Origin: Planctomycetota bacterium
Lineage (GTDB): Bacteria; Planctomycetota; Planctomycetia; Planctomycetales; Planctomycetaceae
Direction of reading: 5' to 3'
DNA: 64,000 nt
Assembly (NCBI GenBank): GCA_018242525.1
Contig: JAFEBS010000055.1
Span: forward strand, 161,556 to 225,555
A program made the translations under genes and the position numbers. Position 1 is the stretch's first letter, and every line of letters starts with the position of its first letter. Below, piece after piece: positions 1 through 8,665 of the stretch. The notes under the pieces were generated by a model, which was not told the DNA's origin, ran no database searches, and worked only from the letters and a program-made list of their open reading frames with translations.

Positions 1-1
1 C

Positions 2-2437
2 GTCATCGACGCCAAGGATGGCGTGCCGATCCGGGTTTCGGATGTTGCCGACGTGGTCATCGGACACGAAATTCGCCGGGGTGCCGTGACGGCCAACGGA
101 CGGGGAGAAGTCGTGCTCGGCCTGGGATTCATGCTGATGGGCGAAAACAGCCACGAAGTCACGTGGGCCATGAAGGAAAAACTGAAGTCCCTGGAGGCAA
201 ACCTGCCGTCCAATGTGCAGGTCAAGCCAGTCTACGACCGTACGCAACTGGTGGACCATGTGATCGACACCGTGCGGAAGAATCTCTTCGAGGGAGGCCT
301 GCTCGTCATCGCCGTGCTGTTTGCATTCCTCGGCAACCTGCGGGCGGCGGCCATCGTGGCCCTGGCCATTCCGCTGTCCATGCTGTTCGCTTTCATGGGG
401 ATGTACCGCTTTGGCATTGCGGCCAGCCTGCTGAGCCTGGGGGCCATTGACTTTGGCCTTGTTGTCGACAGTTCCGTGGTCATGATCGAGAACTGTGTGC
501 GGCATCTCGCCCACGATTCCAACAGTGGCAAGAGCCGACTGGACATTATCCGCGACGCTGCCGTGGAAGTGCGTCGGCCGACAATGTTCGGCGAACTGAT
601 CATCATGATTGTCTACCTGCCGATCCTGACGCTGGAAGGGATCGAAGGCAAGATGTTCCGGCCGATGGCGTTGACGGTCATCTTCGCCCTGATGGGGTCG
701 ATGGTATTGTCACTGACCCTGATGCCGGTGCTCGCCAGTCTCTTGCTACCCAGGAAAGTCGAGGAGCACGAGCCGTTTCTGATGCGGGTGGCTCATGCGA
801 TTCACTACCCGATCCTTCAATTCGCGCTGCATCACAAAATGGCGGTCATGGCTTTTGCCGCCAGCGTGTTGATCGTCGCGTTCGGAATGATCGCTCCGAA
901 TCTGGGAACCGAGTTTGTACCACAACTGTCTGAAGGAGCGATCGCCATCAACATCATTCGGTTGGCTGGCACGGATCTAAGCGAGTCGATCCGCTCGAAT
1001 ACCGAGATGGAAAAGGTGATTCTCGCTGAGTTCCCGGATGAGGTCGAGAATGTCTGGAGTCGCGTTGGGGCCGCTGAAATCCTGACCGATCCGATGGGTG
1101 TGGAACTGACGGATATGTACATCACACTCAAGCCGCGGAACCAATGGAAAAAAGCCCAGTCACAGACAGAACTCACCGAACGCGTCGACCAGGCGTTGCG
1201 CGACATTCCCGGGCAGAAACTCGCGTTTGAGCAGCCCATCGAAATGCGTATCAACGAAATGGTCTCTGGTGTCCGTTCGGATTTGGGTGTCAAGCTTTTC
1301 GGTGACGACTTCGATGTCCTGGTGACAAAAGGACAGGAGATCGAGCAGATTCTGAGGTCGATTCACGGTTCTGCCGACGTGAACCTCGAACAGATCACCG
1401 GCCAGCCGATGCTACAGATCAAGGTGAATCAGGATCAGATTGCCCGATACGGCGTCTCGGCTCAAGCCGTGCTGGAGTTGGTTGAGTCGATCGGCAGCAA
1501 ACCCCTCGGCGAAATTGTCGAAGGACAGCTTCGGTTTCCCCTGATCGTGCGGTTGCCGGAGCAGTTCCGGGAAAGTCCGCAGTCCATCGGCAATCTGTTG
1601 ATTTCCTCCCCCAACGGCGAGCGGCTTCCTCTGTCCCGACTGGCTTCCGTGGAAATTGTCGAGGGGCCGTCGACGATCACGCGGGAATGGGGCCAACGAC
1701 GAATCACGATCACGGCCAACGTGCGGGGACGCGACCTGGGCAGCTTTGTCGCAGAGGCTCAAGCGAAGATTGCAGAAAAGGTGGCCTTGCCGTCCGCCCG
1801 TTATCGGGTCGAATACGGCGGGCAGTTCGAAAATCTCCAGCGGGCACAAACCCGCCTGATGATCGTCGTCCCGCTGGCCCTCGTGCTGATTTTCACGTTG
1901 CTCTACATGACGTACCACAACATCGCGGACACCCTGCGCGTGTTTACGGGAATTCCGTTTGCCTGGGTCGGCGGGATCTTCGCCCTCTGGTTGCGCGACA
2001 TGCCGTTTTCGATTTCAGCGGGCATCGGCTTCATTGCCATGTCCGGTGTGGCGGTGCTCGATGACATGATTCTTGTCTCTTACATCCGGCAGCTTCGACA
2101 AAAGGGCCTGGCGCTTGACGAGGCCGTCACACAGGCAGCCATCACCCGTCTCCGGCCGGTGCTGATGACCACCCTCGTCGCCAGCCTTGGATTTGTGCCG
2201 ATGGCATTCAGCGAGGGAGTGGGCGCGGAGGTGCAGCGTCCCCTGGCCACGGTTGTCATTGGTGGCGTGATCGGTGCCATGATCATGTCGCTACTGGTGC
2301 TGCGTGTACTTTACCTGCTCTTTAACGCGTCCGTCGCTCGCCATGAGCGCCAGGATCATCACGAAGGAACGCCCGTCGAACCGTCTCTGGCGAGAACCAC
2401 TGAACGGCCCCGATCGACCTGGAGTCACCACGAATGA
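2..2437 (+). CDS. CzcA-like heavy-metal efflux RND pump (5' truncated by window edge)
   Basis: Inner-membrane proton/metal antiporter of the HME-RND family, the pump subunit of a three-part efflux complex. The reading frame is open from base 2, so the N-terminal ~200 residues lie outside the window. Visible are the second half of the first porter region, TM helices 2-6 and the whole second half. TM4 carries DFGLVVD followed by IEN. An Asp-Phe-Gly-x3-Asp motif is typical of the divalent-cation pumps (CzcA/CnrA type) and differs from the CusA-type helix of the second pump at 2859-6164. The C-terminus is short and hydrophilic. The stop overlaps the start of the next gene (ATGA), so the two are co-translated. 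Substrate (Zn, Co, Ni or Cd) cannot be decided. Confidence 0.93.
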   Translation, partial: VIDAKDGVPIRVSDVADVVIGHEIRRGAVTANGRGEVVLGLGFMLMGENSHEVTWAMKEKLKSLEANLPSNVQVKPVYDRTQLVDHVIDTVRKNLFEGGLLVIAVLFAFLGNLRAAAIVALAIPLSMLFAFMGMYRFGIAASLLSLGAIDFGLVVDSSVVMIENCVRHLAHDSNSGKSRLDIIRDAAVEVRRPTMFGELIIMIVYLPILTLEGIEGKMFRPMALTVIFALMGSMVLSLTLMPVLASLLLPRKVEEHEPFLMRVAHAIHYPILQFALHHKMAVMAFAASVLIVAFGMIAPNLGTEFVPQLSEGAIAINIIRLAGTDLSESIRSNTEMEKVILAEFPDEVENVWSRVGAAEILTDPMGVELTDMYITLKPRNQWKKAQSQTELTERVDQALRDIPGQKLAFEQPIEMRINEMVSGVRSDLGVKLFGDDFDVLVTKGQEIEQILRSIHGSADVNLEQITGQPMLQIKVNQDQIARYGVSAQAVLELVESIGSKPLGEIVEGQLRFPLIVRLPEQFRESPQSIGNLLISSPNGERLPLSRLASVEIVEGPSTITREWGQRRITITANVRGRDLGSFVAEAQAKIAEKVALPSARYRVEYGGQFENLQRAQTRLMIVVPLALVLIFTLLYMTYHNIADTLRVFTGIPFAWVGGIFALWLRDMPFSISAGIGFIAMSGVAVLDDMILVSYIRQLRQKGLALDEAVTQAAITRLRPVLMTTLVASLGFVPMAFSEGVGAEVQRPLATVVIGGVIGAMIMSLLVLRVLYLLFNASVARHERQDHHEGTPVEPSLARTTERPRSTWSHHE

Positions 2438-2844
2438 AAAGGAATCGGTCCATGCGTCTGATCACGAAGAATCTGCTGCTGACCTGTCTGATCACGGCGA
2501 GCTACGGCTTTGTCGGCTGTACTCCGAACGCCGCATCGCCGCAGGTCGCGAAAACCGATCACGCCAACCAACGCGGTCAAAAGGACGGCGATGAGCACGG
2601 CAAAGGAAAGAGCGAACATGCTCACGATGGCTGGTGGTGCAATGAACATGGCGTTCCCGAGGCCGAATGTGCCCTGTGCAATTCCAGGATCGCGGCGGAT
2701 TTTCAGAAGAAGGGAGACTGGTGCAAGGAGCACGACCGTCCCGATTCGCAATGCTTCATCTGCCATCCGGAGAAACTCGACGCCTACGCCGCCAGGTATG
2801 AAGCGAAGTTCGGCAAGAAGCCGCCGAAGCCGGACCTCAATTGA
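2434..2844 (+). CDS. Cys/His-rich lipoprotein with tandem WCxEH metal-binding motifs
   Basis: 136-residue probable lipoprotein: basic start, hydrophobic stretch and lipobox GFVGC (Cys29). A second Met at codon 7 is an alternative start. After a His/Lys-rich linker there are two copies of one motif, W-C-x-E-H-x2-P-(D/E)-x2-C-x2-C, at about residues 68-83 and 98-113. The same short domain is known at the N-terminus of some RND periplasmic adaptors, so here it is probably a free-standing metal chaperone or sensor. The 4-base overlap with the upstream pump gene indicates one operon. The 3' end faces the convergent cusA-like gene 14 bases away. Metal specificity is unknown. Confidence 0.85.
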   Translation: MKRNRSMRLITKNLLLTCLITASYGFVGCTPNAASPQVAKTDHANQRGQKDGDEHGKGKSEHAHDGWWCNEHGVPEAECALCNSRIAADFQKKGDWCKEHDRPDSQCFICHPEKLDAYAARYEAKFGKKPPKPDLN

Positions 2845-2858
2845 TGTGACCGTTCACT

Positions 2859-5800
2859 TCAACTTCCATGACTGTCCTCGGCCGGTGTCGATGAGGACAG
2901 TCGCTTCGCCGCCGAGCCGCTAAACCTCCAGAACAGGCCCGGGTGGACGACGTATTCGCAGATCGTGGACGTAATCAGGCCGCCAAGGATGACAGTGGCC
3001 ACCGGGTACAGAATCTCCTTGCCGGGCTGTTGGCCGCCGAGGACGAGCGGGACCAGGCCGATCCCGGCCGTGAGGGCTGTCATCAGCACCGGGGCCAGGC
3101 GTTCGAGGCTGCCACGCATCACCATCGACGCAGTAAACTGTTCTCCCTCTTCCCGCATCAGGTGCAGGTAGTGCGCAACCAGCAGGATACCGTTGCGGGC
3201 CGCGATGCCACCCAGCGAGATAAAGCCGACCATACCGGCGACCGTCAGCGTTTGATTGGTCAACCACAGAGCGACGACTCCCCCGACGAAGGCGATCGGC
3301 AGCGACAACATGATCTGCAGCACGATTCTCGTGGACGGAAACTGCGTGAAGAGGACGAGAAACACACCTGCCAGTGACGCCAGACTCAGAATCGAGATCA
3401 ACCGCGTGGCCTCCTGTTGTGCTTCAAACTGCCCGCCGTATTCCACGAAATAGCCTTCGGGCATTTTGACCTTCTGCGTCACCGCTGCCTGGATGTCGGC
3501 GACAACGCCACCAAGGTCGCGGTCAGTCGTGTTGCCTCGAATCGTGATGCGACGCTTGGCGCGTTCGTGGCTGATCGTGTTCGGCCCGGCACCGTCGTAG
3601 ATTCGGGCGACAGCGGACAAGGGAACGTGCCCGCCGCTCGGCAGACCGATCACCAGCCGACGGATGGTATCCACGTCCGTGCGATATTCGTCGTCCATTC
3701 TCACCACGAGGTCAAACGTGCGAGAACCTTCGAGAATCGTCGAGACTGTACGACCGTTGAGCGCCGTTTCGACGAGTCGATTCACATGGCCGGGGGTCAG
3801 CCCGTACAGCGCAAGTTGCTCGCGATTGAGTTCAATCCGCAATTGCGGAATCATTGTCTGCGGTTCGACAACCGGCGGAGCCAACCCCGGTATGCCCGTA
3901 ATCGCCGCCTTGATTTCGTTCGCCTTCTTCCTCAAGACGTCCAGATCTTCGCCATACACCTTGATCGCGATTTGGGCCGACACGCCCGAGAGCATGTGGC
4001 TGATCAGATGCGCCAGCGGCTGCTCGACCTCGTACTCAATGCCGGGGATCGCTTCGAGGTCTTTGCGCAGAATCGCCAGCGCTGCCTGACGCGGCACTCC
4101 GCTTTGTGGATTCATCGAGACGATGTACTCGGTGACGTTGACCCCTTCCGCGTGCTCGTCCATTTCAGCTCGACCACTGCGGCGGACCAGGGACTTGATC
4201 AGCGACTTGTCGACGGAACTGTCTGCCCCGCCACTAAAGAAAAGACTGAACGGAAACGCAGCCTGCATTGTGTGGCCCGTTGCCGGCGCGTCGTTGCTCC
4301 TTTTCTCGGCCATGTGCTTGCGAAACACCTTGTCGACCATGTGGCTGACGCGGTTGGAGGTCTCCAGCGACGAGCCCGGTGGCAGTACGATATTGACTTG
4401 CGCAGCCCCTTCATCGAACGGCGGCAGGAAGTCGGTGCCTAAACTCACGACCAGGACCGAACTTGCCACGATGGCCGAGAACACCGCCAGCAGGATCATT
4501 TTCAGCCCCCACGGATTCATGCTGAAGGTAATCACCGGAGTGACAGCTCGCTTCAACAGGCGCAACAGGAAGCTGTCGGCTGCGTGCGGATCGACTCCGT
4601 GGGCATCGGCTCCAAGACCGGCCGCAGCCTTCGAGGCGGCGAGTCTTCCCTGACGTTCGATCTGTCCGGCCAGCAGCAGACTGCCCAGAACCGGTGTCAC
4701 GGTCAGCGACACCAGCAGCGATGCCAGAATCGACACAATGTAGGCCACTCCCAGCGGTGCAAACAAGCGGCCCTCAACCCCCGACAACGCAAACAGTGGC
4801 AGGAAGACGAGGATCACCAGCATCGTGCCGAACACGATGCAACCGCGCACCTCGATGCTGGCGTGATAGATGACGTCCAGCGACGGCCTGGGCTGGGCCA
4901 GCCGGGCGTTCTGGTGCAGGCGGCGAAAGACGTTTTCGATATCGACGATGGCGTCGTCGACCAGTTCACCCATCGCGACTGCCAATCCTCCCAGAGTCAT
5001 GACGTTGATCGACTGGCCGAGGAAGTGAAAAACCAGTCCCGTGATGACAATCGACAGCGGGATGGCAGTCAACGTGATAAACGTTGTGCGAACATTCATC
5101 AGAAACAGGAACAGGATTATCAGAACCAGCACGGCTCCGTCCCGCAACGCCTCCAGTACGTTGTGAATGCCAAGGTCTATGAACTTCCGCTGCTGGAAGA
5201 TGGAAGAGTCGATCTCGATGTCATCCGGCAGCGAGGCCTTGAGGTCACGCAACGCCTGTTCGATGCGGTCGGTCAGCAACCGAGTGTCGCCGGTTGGCTG
5301 CTTGGCGATCGTGAGCACGACGGCGGGGTGACCGTTGACGGACGAATCGCCGCGCTTGACCTGCGGTCCCTCGACGACTCGCGCCACATCGCGCACCAGG
5401 ACGGAACGATCTCCGTGCGACTTGACGACCGTTTGCTCCAGGTCGCCAATCGACGTCACTCGGCCAATGCCTCGCACCAGGAACTCCAGCGAACCTCGTT
5501 CAAGATAACCGCCGGTGGCGTTCTGGTTGCTTTCCACCAGCGCCACTTCGACGTCATCCAGTGTGACATCGAACGCCTGCAGTTTTGCGGCATCGACCTT
5601 GACGTGATACTGTTTTCGTCCGCCCCCCATCGTGATGACCTGGGCGACGCCGGGAATTGTCAACAGTCGGGTCCGCACGGCCCAGTCGGCCAGCGTGCGG
5701 ACTTCCATCGGCGATGTCGACCCGTCCTTGCTGTACATGCCGACCATCACGATCTGTCCCATGATGGACGAGATCGGAGCCAGTTCCGGCTTCACGGTTT

Positions 5801-6164
5801 CGGGAAGTCGGTCACGTACGATGGCGATGCGCTCGTTGACGATCTGCCGCGCGATGTAGATGTTTGTGTTCCAGCCGAACTCGACGTAGATCACCGACAG
5901 ACCGATGCCCGACGAACTGCGGACCGCCTCAACGCCGGTCGCGCCGTTGAATGCAACTTCCAGCGGAATCGTCACCAACGCTTCGACTTCTTCCGGTGAC
6001 AGACCGGGACATTCGGTCATCACGGTCACACGTGGACGGGTCAGCGACGGAAAGATGTCGATTGGCAGCGTCGCCATCGTCATCGAGCCCGCCACCAGCG
6101 TGATGAGCGCCAGACAGACGATCAACATGCGGTTGTGCAGGGCAAACTTGATCATGCTGTTCAT
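2859..6164 (-). CDS. CusA-like efflux RND transporter permease
   Basis: 1101-residue full-length RND pump of the HME family. It starts with a TM1 segment and the LPIDIFPSL motif usual for this group. Two large periplasmic loops and 12 TM helices are inferred from the hydrophobic pattern. TM4 reads AVAMGELVDDAIVDIEN and lacks the DFG of the divalent pumps. It resembles the CusA-type helix, suggesting Cu(I)/Ag(I) or an atypical substrate. Residues ~500-530 form a hydrophilic insert between the two halves. It lies 87 bases after the adaptor gene (6252-7733) on the same strand, and the TolC-like gene is further upstream, so all parts of a tripartite pump are present. An alternative Met lies three codons in. 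Confidence 0.93.
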   Translation of the reverse strand: MNSMIKFALHNRMLIVCLALITLVAGSMTMATLPIDIFPSLTRPRVTVMTECPGLSPEEVEALVTIPLEVAFNGATGVEAVRSSSGIGLSVIYVEFGWNTNIYIARQIVNERIAIVRDRLPETVKPELAPISSIMGQIVMVGMYSKDGSTSPMEVRTLADWAVRTRLLTIPGVAQVITMGGGRKQYHVKVDAAKLQAFDVTLDDVEVALVESNQNATGGYLERGSLEFLVRGIGRVTSIGDLEQTVVKSHGDRSVLVRDVARVVEGPQVKRGDSSVNGHPAVVLTIAKQPTGDTRLLTDRIEQALRDLKASLPDDIEIDSSIFQQRKFIDLGIHNVLEALRDGAVLVLIILFLFLMNVRTTFITLTAIPLSIVITGLVFHFLGQSINVMTLGGLAVAMGELVDDAIVDIENVFRRLHQNARLAQPRPSLDVIYHASIEVRGCIVFGTMLVILVFLPLFALSGVEGRLFAPLGVAYIVSILASLLVSLTVTPVLGSLLLAGQIERQGRLAASKAAAGLGADAHGVDPHAADSFLLRLLKRAVTPVITFSMNPWGLKMILLAVFSAIVASSVLVVSLGTDFLPPFDEGAAQVNIVLPPGSSLETSNRVSHMVDKVFRKHMAEKRSNDAPATGHTMQAAFPFSLFFSGGADSSVDKSLIKSLVRRSGRAEMDEHAEGVNVTEYIVSMNPQSGVPRQAALAILRKDLEAIPGIEYEVEQPLAHLISHMLSGVSAQIAIKVYGEDLDVLRKKANEIKAAITGIPGLAPPVVEPQTMIPQLRIELNREQLALYGLTPGHVNRLVETALNGRTVSTILEGSRTFDLVVRMDDEYRTDVDTIRRLVIGLPSGGHVPLSAVARIYDGAGPNTISHERAKRRITIRGNTTDRDLGGVVADIQAAVTQKVKMPEGYFVEYGGQFEAQQEATRLISILSLASLAGVFLVLFTQFPSTRIVLQIMLSLPIAFVGGVVALWLTNQTLTVAGMVGFISLGGIAARNGILLVAHYLHLMREEGEQFTASMVMRGSLERLAPVLMTALTAGIGLVPLVLGGQQPGKEILYPVATVILGGLITSTICEYVVHPGLFWRFSGSAAKRLSSSTPAEDSHGS

Positions 6165-6251
6165 GGTCGGTTTCGATTCATCTCGCGAGGTCGTTTCCGG
6201 CCCCCTCGCCCTGGCTTTGCGATGTCGGCGAGAGGCGGCGTTTATTTGCTG

Positions 6252-7733
6252 CTAGTGATTGTGGCCTTCGTGGCTGTGCCCACCGCCGCCCCCTTCGCCC
6301 AGCTTCTTTTTCAATTCGAGGTTCAGCTGGTACGCGTGGTTCCGGGCGACGAGATCGAAGCCGGGGGTCAGTGTTCCGTCGTTCTTGATGACAGCCATGC
6401 GGGAATCGAGGTGTTCCAGCACGATGGCAGTCCGCTCAAGCTGCCGACCGTTGGCTCGGAACACGTACGCATCGGACCCCTCCTGAATGACCGCTTCGGC
6501 GGGCAGAACAATCCGCTCCGTCAGCTTTTCGACGGGAACCGAGAGCCGCACACGCTGCCCCGGCCGAAAGAGCCAGGCGTGATAGACGATCCCGTCGTCG
6601 CCCGTCGTCTCGCGGAGGACCTGGTTGACGAGGGGGATGTGAAATTTCTGGATGCGACTGAGTCCATCCACGGTGCTTTCGAGATAGCGGATCTTCAGGT
6701 TGTCTCGCGTTAGCGCAGTCCCGTCCGCCGTTTCAAACGTCGCGGTCACCGCCCACTTCTCCTGCATCGTGCGCAGGATCAGAGGTGAGTCACGCTCAAA
6801 CGCCTGACCGGCAATGTCGAGCACCGTATGCAGCGCCAGATCGACGAGAACGTCCCCTGGTTGCACCAGCTTGCCTGGGAAGACATCAATGGCTTCGACT
6901 GAGTAGATGTCGTTACCCGGCTCCATTGCCGGGGATTCCTCGTTGACCAGCGTAGCCATCATGAAACGCGGTGCGCCTCGACGCGGCAGTTCCAGGAGAG
7001 TCTTCGCGTCCACCGCCGGCCCTTTGCCACCGGGGACGCGCACGGTGAACTTCCGAATCAGTAACTTTGACTCGACGATCGTGCCAATCTGTTCGGGTGC
7101 CAACCCGCGCACCAGCAGTTCCTGCGTTTGAACCAGTTGCTGCGATTCGAGCCGCCGCCGCTCGTATTCCTTCTCAATTTTGTTCTTCGCCGGCAATGCG
7201 CCGCTCTCAACCAGAGGCGTAATGCGTTTCAGTTCAATGTCGATCAGTTCGATGTCCTGCAGAGTCCTCAACAGCGAAGCCTGCGCCGCCGTCAGCAATT
7301 CACTCGTCGGTTGGACATCCATCAACGGGTCGCCCGGTCGCACCGACTGGCCGGGAAAGACATACAGCCTGGTCACGATCCCAGCCACAGTCGCAGGAAT
7401 GCGTCGTTCACTGTGTCCCTGTTGTTCGGAGACGATCCCCGGAATCTGGATCGTCCGCCAGTAGTCGGACAGTCGGATTTCGGCCATCTCCAACCCCAGA
7501 TTCTGTTTCGCCTGATCGGACAGCGTCAGCACGGGCTTGACTTCAGCTCCGCCGTGGTCATGACCCGCATGATCGTGTCCCGCGTGTTCTTCTGTCTCAG
7601 GAGCGGCGGCCGGGCTGGTCCCTCGAGCCTGATCGAGCCAGCCCTGCCAGCGAGATCGCGTGGCAAACGCTGTCACGCCGCACGCCGCCAGGAGTACTGT
7701 TCCGAGGACAATGCGTTTGAGTCCGGTGTTCAT
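6252..7733 (-). CDS. Efflux RND periplasmic adaptor (HlyD/CusB family), His-rich at both ends
   Basis: 493-residue membrane-fusion protein that should bridge the CusA-like pump and the outer-membrane channel. It begins with an uncleaved or signal-type TM helix, then a His cluster (HAGHDHAGHDH). Barrel-sandwich and alpha-hairpin segments follow (Q-rich coiled region ~145-220), then beta-barrel regions. It ends in GGGGGHSHEGHNH. The two His clusters suggest metal capture in the periplasm. The start at 7733 was chosen because GAGGGGG lies 7 bases upstream; an ATG two codons earlier (7739) is too close to it. A frame extension upstream to 7841 has no signal-like sequence and runs into the structured leader at 7820-7911. 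Confidence 0.92.
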   Translation of the reverse strand: MNTGLKRIVLGTVLLAACGVTAFATRSRWQGWLDQARGTSPAAAPETEEHAGHDHAGHDHGGAEVKPVLTLSDQAKQNLGLEMAEIRLSDYWRTIQIPGIVSEQQGHSERRIPATVAGIVTRLYVFPGQSVRPGDPLMDVQPTSELLTAAQASLLRTLQDIELIDIELKRITPLVESGALPAKNKIEKEYERRRLESQQLVQTQELLVRGLAPEQIGTIVESKLLIRKFTVRVPGGKGPAVDAKTLLELPRRGAPRFMMATLVNEESPAMEPGNDIYSVEAIDVFPGKLVQPGDVLVDLALHTVLDIAGQAFERDSPLILRTMQEKWAVTATFETADGTALTRDNLKIRYLESTVDGLSRIQKFHIPLVNQVLRETTGDDGIVYHAWLFRPGQRVRLSVPVEKLTERIVLPAEAVIQEGSDAYVFRANGRQLERTAIVLEHLDSRMAVIKNDGTLTPGFDLVARNHAYQLNLELKKKLGEGGGGGHSHEGHNH

Positions 7734-7819
7734 GGACATACCCCCTCGTCTGTCTGTCGCGATCCGTCGGCTTCGCTCATCTCTGCCTGGGGGCAGAGCC
7801 CTGTATCTGCTGCAGGAGA

Positions 7820-7911
7820 CTGAATGAAACAGGAAACCCACCCGGCGGCAACGTCTGGACGGACCTCATCCGCCGAGTGGGCCTGCTCCGGATTCGCACC
7901 GGATACAGTTC
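7820..7911 (-). promoter_or_regulatory. Structured leader resembling a cobalamin riboswitch
   Basis: In the 366-base gap upstream of the adaptor gene, read on the - strand, ATCCGGTGCGAATCCGGAGC (about 7904-7885) closely matches the P5/J hairpin of cobalamin riboswitches such as the E. coli btuB leader. It is followed by a 12-base-pair stem with one G-U pair (7881-7870 with 7848-7837) and a short T-rich run (7836 onward), which could act as a terminator. A further hairpin (7779-7797) lies ~45 bases before the start codon. The canonical 3' B12 box is not clearly present: GTCCAGACGTTGCC at 7860-7847 is only a weak match. I therefore call it a candidate RNA regulator; cobalamin is the best guess for the ligand. 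Confidence 0.42.
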
Positions 7912-8099
7912 GGTCATTTCTTGAGCCTGGAATCGTGTTTGTGGTTGTCTTCTGTGGCATGGCCTTCAGTCACAGGCAGGTGCCGCAGTCCAATGGTCAA
8001 GTACCGCCTGACCGTCGTTGCAGGAGCACACGTCGAAGAAGAATCACAGCGCAGGCCGACACCGTGGTCGGCTCGCAAGTGACGTGAAGGAAGGACCGC

Positions 8100-8558
8100 T
8101 TAGATACGATAGACGCAAAGCGCCGATCGCTGCGGACACGAAGACAGCGGCGGATCCAAGTCAACTCTGTGGTGACTCGCTGCCGCCAATGTCGTCATCG
8201 CGACATGACCGGACAAGTCCAACTGTCCGAAGCAGAAATCGTGGTTCGTCACTGCCTGAGAGATCTCGGCTCGCGGAGCGGACACGAAGAAAACATGCGT
8301 CCCGATGCAGTAATGATGCTGGTGCGAGTGCTTGCCGGGGACACTTTCGCGGCCGAGCGGCCGAGAGCTGGACGGGGCCGAATGTTCATGGTCGCACTCG
8401 TCCAAACCGTGATCAATCTGGTGATGCTCGATTGCACAGACGGCTTCGGCAGAGGAATGGCCGTGGTCACACGAGCCTGCGGCTGCTCCGGTGCAACAAC
8501 ACATCATGTGCTGAGCAGCGAACGCAACAAACATCACCAATGAAGCCAGACGATTCAC
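8100..8558 (-). CDS. Small secreted His/Cys-rich protein, probable metal binder
   Basis: 152-residue protein of no recognised family. A signal-peptide-like segment (MNRLASLVMFVAFAAQ) is followed by a Cys/Met cluster (MMCCC). The middle region is rich in His, Asp and Cys (CDHGHSS, DECDHEHS, KHSHQHHYC). This composition and its position between the TolC-like and adaptor genes suggest a periplasmic metal-binding accessory protein. The GTG start at 8558 is supported by AGGAG 7 bases upstream. The frame is open to another GTG at 8579, which lies upstream of that ribosome-binding site. The composition could in principle be a non-coding artefact, but the signal sequence and ribosome-binding site argue for a real gene. 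Confidence 0.72.
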   Translation of the reverse strand: MNRLASLVMFVAFAAQHMMCCCTGAAAGSCDHGHSSAEAVCAIEHHQIDHGLDECDHEHSAPSSSRPLGRESVPGKHSHQHHYCIGTHVFFVSAPRAEISQAVTNHDFCFGQLDLSGHVAMTTLAAASHHRVDLDPPLSSCPQRSALCVYRI

Positions 8559-8665
8559 AACCCAACTCCTGTAAACCACTTCGCAGGATTATGCGTGGTC
8601 GACGAATCCTGTCAACTGCGAACTTTAGATTTCCCGACGAACTGTGCCATTGGACTCAGAATTCA

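Noticed and set aside
4584-5999. Open frame of about 470 codons opposite the cusA-like gene
   Set aside because: Composition (Gln, Asp, Arg, His rich) and lack of domains show it is an antisense shadow.
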